Below the pieces are notes generated by a model. The model had not been told where the DNA came from, made no database searches, and worked only from the letters and a program-made list of their open reading frames with translations. From NCBI GenBank assembly GCA_030549495.1, contig JAUIRK010000069.1, positions 496,001 through 560,000 of the forward strand: a DNA stretch of 64,000 nucleotides. The letters are read 5' to 3'. Shown here piece by piece: positions 44,034 to 56,251 of the stretch (position 1 is its first letter; the number at the start of each line of letters is the position of its first letter). The stretch is from Nectonema munidae. Taxonomy: Eukaryota > Nematomorpha > Nectonematoida > Nectonematidae. A program made the position numbers and the translations under genes.

Positions 44034-47000
44034 CTTAAAAATGTATTATATATTCATATATCACAAAGCCAATGAGAAAGAAGGAAAATACATTAAGTAT
44101 CTCGGCTAAAAGAAGGTTCGAGACTTTAGAGGCCAGATCTTCTGGAATGGTGACTTCTGATGACTTTGAAACGGTTCCTTCTTTCCTGTTAGTTTCCTCG
44201 TTGTTAGAAGGAGTTGATGTTAGTTCTGAGCAGTACAAAAAGCCTGATTGGCTCTCTGCGAGCAAACACAACCCAAATCCTGGACTTGCCGGTTTGCTAC
44301 CATGCTTCACTTTTAAAAAACATCAAAACTGATAATAAATAAGCTTAAGATCCAACGAAAAATCTACTTGGTTAATCGAAATAGCGATAAGATATTCGCA
44401 TAGACAAATTATATGTAAACATATTAAAAACTTTTTCACCCATTTTCATAGCGCCAGAACTCATACCCAACTGAATAAAAATAACTCTAAAGCATTTCCA
44501 AAAAGAAGTTACACTTTTCCATATTACCTATATAATTTTTAGCAAGTTAGATTAATAGAAAGGTCGATGAATAACACCCTTTCTATACATTGTTCTTATG
44601 GAGGGAACTGATTTTTAGTTTGTTAGTAGTAAAGTTTATTATTTTATACCACGCTAAACTAACTAAAACCCTATGTCCAAACAAAGATATACGTTTCCAT
44701 AAGGTTAGGTTCGCTTTCACAATATTTTTGCCGAGACATTTTTCAAGAATTTCAATGTCGATTTCTGTAAGGAGTTGTATCCATGAGGCAAGGTATTCAG
44801 ATTGCAAAAACATTAAAAAATGCGATTGATAATTTTGAAAAGAACTAAACTAATTAATCTAATAATTTAATCATTTATTGAAGAATTATTGCAGCTTAGA
44901 ATTTTCTGTCTAAAGTTAGCTAGAATGTTCTGCGTGTATAGCAAGGTCGCAAGCTCTATCAACGAGCCAACGTACCATATAATGACGTAACTACAGCAGA
45001 TTCTTTAGGAGTCCTTATTGAGATATAAGGTGTATACTCAGGGACGCACATCCTCAAAATTTTGTCCAATGAACACACCACCATTAGTACCCGACATTAT
45101 ACTTGCACTGTAGGCTCTCAATCCCACCACAACTGCACAGATTTTTGAAGTCAAATTACCTTGTTTGTAATTCTGATTGCATCAACCCTCTATCTCAGTG
45201 GTTTTCAAACTGGATTCCTCGTGCCACGAAAAAGTTCCATGGGGATTGATAAGGGGACACTAAGTGAATCCTTTTTTTCGCAAAATATTTTACCCATATT
45301 GGGTCGTTTGCCATTTTTGCCAATAAACCACATTTAAAAAGAATAATTAAAGCAATGCTTCAAATCTTGTTTGCTATTTGAAAAACTCTTGCTGCACTGA
45401 AACGTCAGGTGGCTTTCCAAAGAAAAATTTTCCAAGCGATACTATGGAAAGAAATCGAGCAATTTCTGGAAGGCAAACTAGACAGGCATGTAGAATTTTC
45501 TGATGTCCATTTACGTATATTTCTATCATTTTAGTGAGCATATTTGAATATATGAATTCCTTTTAACCTTGCGCTGCAAGGAAAAGAGATCACAGTACTC
45601 CATTGTAATAAAAAAAATGGCAGCTTTTGAAATGAAGCTGGGATTATTGCATTCTTTGACAAGAAAATATTTTTTCTCGATTTTCTAACATATTTGTTGA
45701 GATTTTCATTAATAAAAATGTCCTGGAGGCCATAAAACACCGTGTAGCATGCCAAGAAATTTCTCTTTATTTTCTTAATGTACAAAAAATAGGAAAATAC
45801 TATCAATTTATCAAAACCCGTTTATAATCTCGATTAGTAATTTGGCCTTAGAAGACTTAAATCAGGAACAGTTTATTGATTTAGTTAACGATTGAGGAGG
45901 TGCAAAACATGTTTTCCTAAAATATCCCATAGCGATTTTTGATTTAAATGTGAGAGTCCTATGCTTGCAAAGATTGCTCTGATTCGATTTGACACTACAT
46001 ATGAGTGTGAGCAAGCGTGTCCCATACTACTTGCCATTGAAACCAAATCTCAAAACAGATCGGAAGTGAGTAATGATATGAATGTTGCATTAGCCAAAAC
46101 AGAGCCAAATTGCCAAATGGTTTAGACAAAGCAGATGCCATCCATCCCATTGAGATTTGGATTGTTCATACAATATTTTAATAAATAATTGTGTCGATTT
46201 TTTACAGTACTGTATTTTTTAAATGAGACCCAGAGCTATTAAAAAAATTAAAGTTGCCGAAAATCATTCATATATGATAGATTACTACTTATCAGATGTA
46301 ATTAAGTCTCTCCTTATTGCCATTTATAAGTTATTGAAACGAATGGCCACAGTCTAGATATTCTATACTCTAACAAAATGAAGGTTTTATAGCATGACTA
46401 AAAATGATATCTTTTATAAATCTTTAGGGAGCTGAATTTTTGGTTGAACCGATTTTATATTTGGTGTTCGAAGGTTAAATATGCCTTTGTCTTCTAAAGA
46501 CCTTATGGAAAGGGTTGTATTAGAGGACTCATTGATAATACACTCAGACTGTATTATCATTTATCTGACAGCCGATTATTCGATACCCCACTATCCGATG
46601 CAATATTGATTAGGAGCTAAGGATATTTCTCAGCCTCTCATCTCACTAATTGTCAACAAGCCTGGTTGTTGTTGTTGTTGTTGTTAGCCCCTAGATTATA
46701 CTATCTCTATATGAGTATAATCTATCAGTTCAAAACAAAGCTTTGTTTAAACTGAGAGAGTATTTCCATAAAAGCAAGTACTCTCAGGGAAAAGTGTAGA
46801 ATTTTGTTACGCTTTCGCAGCAGTAGCAGCGATAAACCAGCGTAATTTCAACCAACCCGCAAAAATCCATCACAAAGTATTGCTGGCTTTTTGCAGGCTT
46901 CTACATATGGCTACAACAAGCCTGGTTCATATAGACATGGGTTTATGAATTGACAGGTATGTAGCCGTGAATTTAAATTTGGCCATTTTAAATAGAAATT

Positions 47001-50000
47001 GAAGGTTTAATTTTTGGAAGAAATATTCTACAAACGTTAAATTTATATAAAGTAGATATTTCAATCCCTAAATTATAATCTAAAAATTACATGAAAATGA
47101 AATTATTTGAACTAAGTTTTATAACAAAAATGTTAAGCAAAGTGTAAAAACATTGCCAACACTTTAAGAAATCTTGATAAAAAAAAACTAAAACATTAAA
47201 TAAAACCAATACCTAAGGATAAAGATGCTATATATTTGATTTCTAGAATAAAAGACTTGATTGTTTAAATTAGCCCCGTCGCCCACTTCAAGTAGAGAGG
47301 GGGCAAAAAATGATCAAGGGAAGGGGCAAAACTGATTTTAATGGGGCCGGGAAGAAAGTGTATACATTTATATATTTCAAAGGAGTTTCAGAGGGGCAAA
47401 ATAAATCCCAGGGGGCCTAGCTCTCTTGCCCCTCTTTATCGACGGGCTTGGTTACAGTAATTAATAGGGATAAACATGTAAAGCTTTAAATTATAGAGTT
47501 CTTATACAGTTATGTGCTATAAAAAATATTCGCCTCGCTCAAAAATGCGTGCGCTCTTATTCATATGACTGGCTACATTACTGCGTCTGATCAAATATAG
47601 CTCAAATGTGCATTATTATAACAAAGTGGGCATTAATCAAAAAAAAGATTTTAAATATTCATTCTAAGACTTAAATACTTAAAATAAGAAAAGTAATATC
47701 GAAAATCTACTCAGAAGACAAAATCTAATAAATACTATAAAAGATATATAATTCAGAAAATTGAAAATTATTGGGGGCGAAAGGCTTATTGGGGGAATAA
47801 GAATTACCCCCCCCCCCCCGCCATCGGATGTGCGCCCCTGTGTACACTATATATAGGATTATCGTCCCTCCCTCGCAATTTTGATGCAAAAGGAGACCCG
47901 TTCATCTTTACCTTTAAATTTTTGTTCATTTTTAGAAAGACTTGTATCACTTGTCTATTAGACTTGTAAGAGATACCAAGTTTTGTTTTCAAATATACGA
48001 GCTAATATGATTAAAAATTCTGTTGCTTTCGTCTAACGGGAATGAAAAAAAGGTTGATGTCGTATGTATCTAAATCTACAATCTTAGAGTATTAGCTGGG
48101 CTAACAAAAGGATATCCATGTTTGCAAAGTTGCAAAGTTTGAAATAGAAAAAAATCAACCTGAAATAATTAAATTCAGAAAATGACTTATATTCTACGAT
48201 AGTAACTATTTATCTTGGATCAGAAAATTATGCTATGGTTAATTTTTGTAAAAGATAAATGATTAGTACTAACAAAAGTTGCATACAATACAATCAAAAA
48301 ATGAGGAAACTGCTAAAGTCTGGCTTGGAGTATTTAATATCATCAGAAAATATGAAGAAATTCACAGAGCAACAATAAAAAAATTTCTGTTGTTATATGT
48401 AATTTCCAGCGCAGATTCCAAAAATGATGTGTTTTGCTGCATGCTCTAGTTTTTATTCCTTAAGTTATATATAACATCGATGAATTAATTTAACAATATA
48501 TTTGACTCTGTTCCAGTTAGCTATAAGGAACTGGTATCGTTGCTTGCATTTTATAAACTAGGATGCGATATGAGTGTAAAACTTCATTTTGTTAATAGTC
48601 ATATCTTGCTTACTTTGCTGATGAAATAATCTACGTGTGCAGCAAGGTTCATAGTAAGTCCTTTTCTTTTCAACATTATCATTGATGAAATTCTGATATA
48701 GAATTTAAAAACAAAATATGTATTTGGAAGGAAACGCTAGAGAAATAGGACTCAAAATAAGCATGCATAAAACTAAATGGATAAAAGTGTGCGGTAATTT
48801 GAAGGCAGAAGGTGTAATTCTGGCAAACGAGTCAAGAGACATTTTATTTTTTGGGTAAGCTGTAGTAAGTAAGGGCTACAAATTTTAAAGGTAGCAGTTG
48901 TTTAAATGTGTATCCATTAAAGTTTAGAGGATACCGTGATAGAAAGAGTCAAGCAACTCTGTTATTTAGGCGCAGTTTTAAACGACATAGGTAGTGTTGA
49001 AGATTCATTGTAACACGGGATAAGGTCTGCTTGGAAAAGATTCAAATCTTTAAGTAGTATTTTATGCAGTAACCGCTTTTCTTTAAAATTAAGAGGTAAT
49101 TTATATAAAAGCTGTAGGAGATCTAGTTTTGCGTATGGAAGTCAAAGCTGGCCTTTAAAAGAAATAGAAAAAAAGACAAAATAGTACAGAAATAAGGATA
49201 TTGAAATAAGGACTTATGTGTAGACAGGAATCAAAATCAAAAATTAGCAACGATAATTTAATAAAGCTGTGATGTAAATGAAATTAATGTAGCAATTGAA
49301 AAACAAAGACAGATGGTTTGAGCACACAAATAGAAGGCCTCTAGAGGAGAGTTTATTAGGAAAATATAGGAAGAAAAAATAAGGGGTAAGTACAGAGGTA
49401 GGCCCAAAATTAGTTGGGAGGAAATAGTGAAAAGGAACATGAAAAAGAGGACTTAAGGTACGAGATGAAGAGAATAGAAATGAGTGGAGAAACACAATTA
49501 ACTAGTTTCTTCTTTCCATAATTGTAATAACCGGCTAGACCCTAGCTTGCTGGGACAATAGCCGTAAAATTGATTATTATTATAATTAGATTATTACTTT
49601 ACTGATATAATCGTGGAAATGACAATGGAAGAAGAACGCTACCAAGTTTTGCTCAAACTAAATTTTGCTTTGAGGTGGCCCAAAGAGTACAAATAATATC
49701 AGATAGAAAATATCTAAGGACATTTTCATAGTAAATTCTGATAAGTGTTTTAACGCCATCTACAGAAAAAACTCTTTAGCGTATTCAAATCATAAATATA
49801 ATGTGCATATAATTTTAAAATCATTTTAAGATAGGAGTAAAATGCCTATCATCCGTCTTTGTAGGAGTATATAGAACTATCCGGTGGGGTAGTGCTTACT
49901 CTGATGCGTGGATTTGTGGCGACGAAATGTTTAACTGTAGAAGCTATTGCTATTAGAAGTATAGAAAAGGAAGGTAAATCTTTCTGAATCAAATGTCTTT

Positions 50001-53000
50001 GAGCAGTGAAAGTTTCTTAACTTTAAGACAGAATGAGTACTACTTTCTTGTAAAAGTAAGCTTAGTTAAATATCAAAGCTTTTATATATACTATAAATGA
50101 AGTGACGCGGAGTCATTGAAAAAGACGTGAAAAATATGAAAAGTAAATTCAGAAGTAATCTTCTTATATTATGATGAACAACTAAGATGGCACATTTCAA
50201 GTCGAAAAGGAGTGATAAAGAATTGGGGTAATCTTATCGTAAAAATAACATGGACGAAAATGGGAATTATATTAGCGTTTAAATGAAATTTTCCATCTAC
50301 GCATTCATTATACAAATTCATAGCGCAAATATCAAATGGCGTACACAAAAAGCAGAGACAAATTTGCAGGGGAGGAGAGGGGTGGGGGCTGAATTGAGTG
50401 ATTCGCTACACATCCCTTTGTTTTTCCTCCAAGTATTTATTTGATATCATTTTTAGTCATGCCTGCCTTCCAAGTAAGAAAATAATGTATTCACTATATT
50501 TTAAATAAATTCCTTGTTCAATAAACAAGAATAATAATCTAAATCCACCAAGAAAAAGATTTTTACCCATTCTCGGTACTTTTAACTTCCAAAATTCTTC
50601 TTTTATCGCTCTGCGAAAAATATTTTTGAAGCTTTGAGTTCCTGATATGTATGTGTATTGTGTATGTATGTATGTATAATAAGAAAATAATTTTAAAGCA
50701 CCATTCGAGCACTTTCAGTAATGACAATAACTATTAGTGATATACCTATCTCAAATTTTTCAACGTTGCCAATAACATTTTAAGACGCGGATACCAATGC
50801 TTAACCGATATCGATACCAAGCAAAAATTGTGAGTATACAAAATATTTAAGGAAAATTGGTTGATAATCAAATACAAAGGTTCTTCCACACTTTTAGCTC
50901 TAGTATAAATTTTAATTTGTCTATTGATTCAGCTAATAATACCTTCTTCGTAAGGCAAAGTGAAGATGAGTAGAGTGTACAGTTAAAAAATGCTTACCTT
51001 TGCGGTGATCAGTGTAAATACGAATGTTGGGAGTGTATGGAGTTAGAATGCTTCTAGAAGTGTTGATCATTCTGTTCGAGATACTGGGAGAAACTTTAAC
51101 GGTGAAAGCACATCCTCTGATCTTGACAATTCTGTCTGAATCCTCGAGATTAACAGGATGAATCTTGGAAACACTTTCGAGAGTTTGGAATAGCACTTCG
51201 CCCACTCCATCAGGGTTGAAGGATCTGCCTACAATATTCAGAGAAAAGATGTGCTCTTTCACAGAGTACAAGTTGGGTGGGGTGAGAAATCGCTGAACCA
51301 AAGGCAACATGCTCCACTTTATGCAATCTACCTAAAAAATTAACCCTTGTAACTTTGCATCTATTGTCGATGTGATAAAATAAATGCCACCAAATTCTAT
51401 TTCAAATTATCGCATTAAGTCCCAATGTTCACAAGTGGGAGCATAAATTTTGAAAAGCTATTAAAGTAAAAAATAAAAATCTACCATCAAAAAAAGGCTA
51501 AATAATATTAGTCAAAATCTTAAATCCTAATATTAACACATTTACCCGTTAACGCCCATGTCGACTATAGTCGACTTTACAAAAATAAAATCGTCTGCGT
51601 TTATCAAAGCTCTTAATACAAATCTTCTGCTTTACATTAGATATCGTCTGATTATTCTGGTCGCGGCAGCAAAGCAGACGATATCTAAAAAAACGCAGAC
51701 GATTTATATTCAAAGTCATTCAAAAAAGCCGACGAAGATGAAATTACTTATGTTCCAAAATAGGAACATTGGCCGTAAATGGGTTAGCTAAAAAATTTTT
51801 TGGAAATTAGTGCTCAAAATATATTTTAAGGTTGTCATCTGAAAAACAAATAATTCAGACCTTTTCACCACATTATGAAATGATTAATAATTCTGGTTAT
51901 CCTAATGTTTTATTATCGCAATTATTTTTTGTCAAAATAAAAATTAACAAATTTACGTTTTTCTATTAAACGTTATTTTAGAAAACATCCAAATTATGAA
52001 CAAAAAGAATCAATCCTTCAAATATGTATAAAGATCATTCAGTTTAACAGTCCTATAAATGTAGTATTTTGTTCACTTCTAATTCTACATATTGTCTCAG
52101 AACGTATAATTCTTGAAAACTCAATGAGATGTATTGTTAAATAATAGCATATCACTTTTCTCTTATGCGCTTTCGAGTTCACAAATTTGTGATTGAGTCT
52201 TTGTTTGGTTGAGGTAATAAAACAAATCAAATAATAATAATAATAATAACATTAATCAATTTTAGGGTTATTTTCTAAACAGGCTGAAGTCTAGCCGGTT
52301 AATGCAACTAGGAAAAGCAAACATCATTTACTTTATTTTACGTCTTCAATCCTCCCCCCCCCCCTTCCTCTATTTTGCTCTTGCCCTCTGTTTCAAACTC
52401 TTCTCGTTCATAACTACCTTGTTCCAAGTTATTTTGAGACTTCCTTTGTATTTGCCATCAGTTTGTTCTGCATTAACTCTTCTAAAAACCTTATCTTTGG
52501 ACCTTTTATTAACATGACTAAACCATGTCAATCTTTGACTTGACAAAGAAGACCAAACTCTTACCACCATATACTATATTTCTTCGAAGCGTTATTCTAT
52601 GCTCTATTAATGTCTACTGCGTCTAATATTTCTACTAAATAACAAAAGTGATGAACTCTTCCTCTACTACTTATCTTAAGAGTCGAACAACTACTGCTGA
52701 TGCAATTTTTACTTTGAAAAAGCTACCATTAATTTTAGAATGCCCATTGTGAACCCAAATTTTCACATTACAGAGATTCCAAACTAAAAATTTCAAAAAA
52801 TATACAGAAAGAGAAATTTACCGTAGGATGAATGTGATCATGAGTGACTCCAATTAACTTTGCATTTAACAAATTTTTTGTGAAGGGAGCGAGTAAAACC
52901 AGTGCCTCTAAGTAGTAGCCAATGGGCCGCTGAGGATTGCAATGATGTGTGATTTCTCCGCCAATCAAAATCCCAGGCTCGTAAAATAAATTTGTACCTA

Positions 53001-56000
53001 AAAATAGGTATTCTTTTTAATAAGTAAAAAAAATTAAGGACATCTTCCTCTAACGATCATTTTGATTTCAATATCAATTTTCGTTAATCAATATCAATAT
53101 CAATTTTAGTTGCTGTCGACCTTTGACTAAGTTAGCACCATATTCATTTGTATCAATCTTGACTAATTTTAGCTGGATTTAACGCTAAATCCTATATATA
53201 GATATTTTTGCAAATGCAGTCACAAGTAATGGATACTGTATATCAATTGCTAATTTGAGTTAAATTGTTTTAGACATATTTTGACCGAATCTCCGTGTTA
53301 TCAAAATTCAAAGACCATATATATGCCATTAAAAGGAAGAGATCAAATCTGGGCTAAAAACAATCGCAATCACTGCCCAAGTATCTGATATATAGTGAAA
53401 AGAAGAAAAAACTCTGTCAACATTGACTTCATTCTTGGGTTTAATCTTCCTATTCTTATGGTTATAGCGCAGTCAAGCTGAACCAAAGCATTACCCGTTC
53501 AAAATAAGCGGAATTTTCCCTTAAAGAAATGCTTAGAGGTGATAATACTTCATCTCATCAGTAGATTTATTTCGTCTCTTTTTGCACTTCTTCGTTGGAA
53601 TCTTGTTATACAATTTGCATATCTAACACCCCGACTCTTGACTACAAAACTTTCACTTGCTTTCAAACGTTTTTACACCACTGCTAATCATGCAATTCAA
53701 ATTCAAATGATCGATTGGCATTTTCCAATAAATAATAATCAAAGTAAGTTGGCAAACTATCAATTTTTCTCAGAATCAAAAGGTTCTGTGCTGGGTTTTC
53801 CAATTTATTCTCTAGGAGCAGGGTTGTGGAGTAGGATGGTATTAGGTCCGACTGCGACTCGGACTCCTAGAATGTTGTTGTTCCACTTGCACCCCTTTTC
53901 AGTCACAACCAAACGCTGTGACGTATGCTCTAATGCGAATTAAACGCTGGTGCTCAATTTCTGAAATGCTGGCTGCACCGTAAGCAACTCGTCTATGCTA
54001 CTTAGTACTTCCTCAAAAAATTTAAATCATCTTGGTTCTCTGTTAAGTCATCCCAGACAATTGGCTAACTACTTTGACTAGACGCAGTTTGCTCTGCTGA
54101 ACGTTCTTCTGTAAAACTCGACTCCTCTCTTGGCCTTTCATTCAGTTGTTTGACCATACTCAGCATGTTAGATGCATTATCCGTCACAATGCATAATACA
54201 TTGTCTTTCTGAATGCCAAAGTCTTGAAACACATCTTTTACCAATCGTACTAAGGAGTTACTGGAATGTTGGGCGTCAGTGTCTTTGATGGCTAAGGGTT
54301 TGCTCATATTTTTCCCTTCATCTACATACCTAACATTAACGGCAAAATAAATTAACATGGAGGCGTGTGCATGCAATTTTCAACGTGTTGCTTAGTTTTC
54401 TCTTCAACTGTTCTTTTCGGCTTTCATATTCATCAATTATTAGTTTAACTTGTGGTATCTCGGCTTAGAGCCACTCGTAGTTTCTGTGCAAGTTAACCAG
54501 TTATTGCTAACACTCCAGGCTGAGACCCTCATGTTACAGTTGTATCTGGAGTCATTGATATAGTCATTTTATCACTAACGAAAAAAGGTGTCAGAGATGC
54601 TGCAGCAGGTTTCTCTTCAGTACTCAAAGTTTTAGATTTTGATGCGGTTATTGTCTCAGACGAGCAATTGTCATTCTGTTGTACATGTTTTAAAAAGTCA
54701 GAATGACAACGCGCCAAATGTCCTTTCAAGTTAGAAGCACGAGTAGGAACATGTCTTTTAGAAGTATCCCCACCAGAAAGATTCTTTTTAACACCAGAAA
54801 TTGTTTCTTCGTCACCTCGGCCTGGTATGCACTAACATATATAATAATTTAAATAACTGGTTAATCTAAAATGTTCAAATACGACAGATAAAAATTACAG
54901 TATCGTAAAAAATATGATATATCCAGGAGGAAACAAGCAATAAAAATGAAAATACACACGCTGCCGAAGTGCTATCGTCAAAAACCAAAATCATAAAAAA
55001 TCTGTTAGATTGTGGAGAGCAGGTAGCAAACAGGGAAAGTAAGTTAAAAAAATAATTTATTTGACTTAAGGAGTAAAAAATTCCGACTCCAACTCCTAGT
55101 ACTCTTAGGAATCCGACTCCGAGCTAAAATCTTCGACTCCAACTACGACTAAGCAACCTTGTTTAGAACCAATTTTAAACTTTGTTTCTATTATTTATTC
55201 TCTTTCAATACTTTTTAGCAGGATGTAGAGATTAATATTATTCTGCATGTTAATAAAACATAAAAAGGCAAGTTATCTTCATAGCTTATTTTCTCCTTCT
55301 TTTTTTTGTAATACTAAATTGATTACGAAACATTACATGTGCAGGGAGGGGAGGGATGTTCAAAAAGAAAGATTAATTGGAAATTATATTAAAAATATTT
55401 ACCATTAAAAATTGAATTAGAGCGGGACATTCTGTTCAAGGAGATATTTCAAAAGATCAAATCTTTTTTAAATGATATTTGGCAAAAGAATCGCTGTTGA
55501 GCATATTATAAATCAAGCAATACAATTAAGAATTGCCGCTGCTTATTAATGCCTAAAGGTGGTGATTCAAGGCTTTCAGCAAAAGTTTATGAATCACATG
55601 GTATGCGTAAGGAAAAGGACGCCCAAAATCGATATCAGATACAAGAGTTTGTTAGAGTAATGTTAGTTACATGAAGGGGGTAGGAGAGTTGAAATTTAAA
55701 TAATTTCGCATTGATGTGTGTTACCTTTCGAGTTTTTTTCAAAAAAGGGCATAAAAGTACATTTCCAATCTGCAAAGAAGTATATATCTTCATAAAAAAT
55801 CCAAAGTTAAAAGTTACTTGAGTCATCAACATCAATGACTGAACCGTTGGTAATTGCTTCAATCAAACGCAAGAAAGATATTTCAAATTCTTGGATTCCT
55901 AGGTTGCTTTCTGAAGTTGCATGAAGTTGAGAAATCTGAATCGCTTTTCCAGATATCGTGGATAAAACAATGAGTTGGCGAAATCTACTTCCGGCATTAT

Positions 56001-56034
56001 CGAATTTCAAATAGGATTTCTTTAAAGACATCAT
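43758..56034 (-). CDS. RCL1: RNA 3'-terminal phosphate cyclase-like protein
   Basis: Five exons (55818-56034, 52822-52997, 50998-51331, 44092-44309, 43758-44033) join in phase to 406 codons plus stop; human RCL1 is 373 residues. The order of conserved blocks matches RCL1: RQLIVLSTISGKAIQI, EISFLRLIEAITNGS, GYYLEALVLLAPF, IRGCAFTVKVSPSISNR with SRSILTPYTP, YTDH, SPGFGLCLLAES, IPEDLASKVSNLLLAEIL, DGCVDF and the C-terminal TCVGSSFSN. RCL1 is a nucleolar protein of the small-subunit processome; it binds the GTPase Bms1 and is needed for early pre-rRNA cleavage (A2 in yeast). It keeps the cyclase fold without cyclase activity. Introns 1-3 hold transposon insertions; intron 4 is only 58 bases. The extra length is mainly a Ser/Glu/Lys-rich insert in exon 4. 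Confidence 0.95.
44092..44309 (-). CDS. RCL1: RCL1 exon 4, with a lineage-specific insert
   Basis: Acceptor TTTAAAAG, donor GTATTT; 218 bases, ending in phase 0. It encodes SPGFGLCLLAESQSGF, then an insert rich in Ser, Asn, Glu and Lys where human has a short PQGQGA linker, then IPEDLASKVSNLLLAEILN. The insert sits in a loop between conserved blocks and accounts for most of the protein's extra length. Confidence 0.92.
44310..45197. other. RCL1 intron 3, proximal part
   Basis: No recognised element; frames at 44583-44829 were not assigned. Confidence 0.4.
45198..46150 (+). mobile_element. hAT fossil: terminus plus ZBED-like C-terminal transposase
   Basis: CAGTGGTTTTCAAACTGG at 45198 is a common hAT end. 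The plus strand further on reads FNLALQGKEITVLH and, at 45950-46140, LAKIALIRFDTTYECEQACP, then IETKSQNR and DMNVALAKTEPNC, the C-terminal TTYLCE...IKTK-RN...L-VALS signature. Lies in RCL1 intron 3, opposite in strand. Confidence 0.65.
46668..46913 (-). mobile_element. Hairpin-rich SINE-like retroposon with 14-bp target duplication
   Basis: CAACAAGCCTGGTT occurs at 46654-46667 and 46914-46927. The 246-bp insert ends in an (AAC)n tail when read on the minus strand, as a SINE would. It contains TAGATTATACT/AGTATAATCTA (11-bp arms), a ~29-base near-palindrome around AAACAAAGCTTTGTTT, and GAGAGTA/TACTCTC. No coding frame; a tRNA-like head is not obvious. The perfect duplication implies a recent insertion. 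Confidence 0.65.
46928..48519. other. RCL1 intron 3, distal part
   Basis: A possible short inverted-repeat element at 47270-47451 (ends AGCCCCGTCG and, inverted, AAGCCCGTCG) and a C14 run near 47806-47819. No gene. Confidence 0.3.
48520..49590 (+). mobile_element. LINE fragment, C-terminal RT region and 3' end
   Basis: REIGLKISMHKTKWIKV (RT thumb, GL-IN--KTK), then STEIRILK (E-RIL), KDRWFEHTNRRP and GKYRGRPKISWEE, typical of the C terminus of such LINEs. It ends with CCGGCTAGACCCTAG and TAGCCGTAAAATTGATTATT, followed by (TTA)n. Several frame breaks. Confidence 0.65.
49591..50997. other. RCL1 intron 3, end part
   Basis: AT-rich; short (GTAT)n run near 50660-50675. No recognised feature. Confidence 0.4.
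50998..51331 (-). CDS. RCL1: RCL1 exon 3
   Basis: Acceptor TTTTTTAG, donor GTAAGC; 334 bases. It starts VDCIKWSMLPLVQRF and covers the central inserted domain and the IRGCAFTVKVSPSIS block, ending at YTDHRK. The Gly-rich loop that reads RRGMPPGGGGEV in human is degenerate here (GRSFNPDGVGEV), a change in a normally well-kept segment. Confidence 0.93.
51545..51783. mobile_element. Chimera of two TTAA miniature elements (type B joined to inverted type A)
   Basis: The left part (51545 to ~51660) has CCCGTTAACGCCCATG, the perfect 16-bp palindrome GTCGACTATAGTCGAC (51560-51575) and GTCTGC motifs ending TCTGGTC. The right part is an inverted type A element from its AAAGCAGACGATATC block to TAAATGGG. 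They meet near 51660-51672. Lies in RCL1 intron 2. Confidence 0.75.
52215..52640 (-). mobile_element. LINE 3' fragment, same family as 48520-49590
   Basis: Minus strand reads RLTWFSHVNKRSKDKVF and GKYKGSLKITWNKVV, then AACCGGCTAGAC and AAAATTGATTAATG with (TTA)n, matching the 3' end of the copy at 48520. Confidence 0.65.
52822..52997 (-). CDS. RCL1: RCL1 exon 2
   Basis: Acceptor ATTTTTAG, donor GTAAAT; 176 bases. It encodes TNLFYEPGILIGGEITHHCN and then GYYLEALVLLAPF to GVTHDHIHPT. This matches the LYYQPG...GGSVEHDC, GIGYYLESL and GVTNDQVDPS blocks of animal RCL1. Confidence 0.93.
53819..55161 (-). mobile_element. hAT element with BED-finger and transposase remnants
   Basis: Ends CAGGGTTGTGGAGTAGG and, inverted, CAAGGTTGCTTAGTCG, with GACTCC-rich subterminal sequence. 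Minus strand: TRASNLKGHLARCHSDFLKH (BED-type finger, 54680-54760), TPFFVSDKMTIS, then NVRYVDEGKNMS, FQDFGIQKDNVLCIVTDNAS and NMLSMVKQLNE. The C-terminal part is missing. Flanks tctaggag and tttagaac match at 5 of 8. Lies in RCL1 intron 1. Confidence 0.75.
55818..56034 (-). CDS. RCL1: RCL1 exon 1
   Basis: Begins MMSLKKSYLKFDNAGSRF and covers the first cyclase-fold strand-helix unit (RQLIVLSTISGK, then FEISFLRLIEAITNGS). The donor is GTAACT after the first base of a codon. The ATG at 56034 is followed directly by a second ATG; both match the length of known RCL1 N termini, so the exact start is undecided. Confidence 0.93.
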
Positions 56035-56251
56035 TTCCGTATCATATGCTTACTCTAAATAGAAGTATTTGTAAAGATAGGCATTATTTTCGGCTAACTC
56101 GATTCCTCATTCATTATATAATATTCCACTCAATCAGTATGTCTTGAAGAACATAAGAATGATATTGAAGTGTCAACGAGTAGATAAAAATATTGGATAT
56201 TGTATTCAAACATGAAACTTTTGATCAATAATAGCAATATTTTCACAAATA

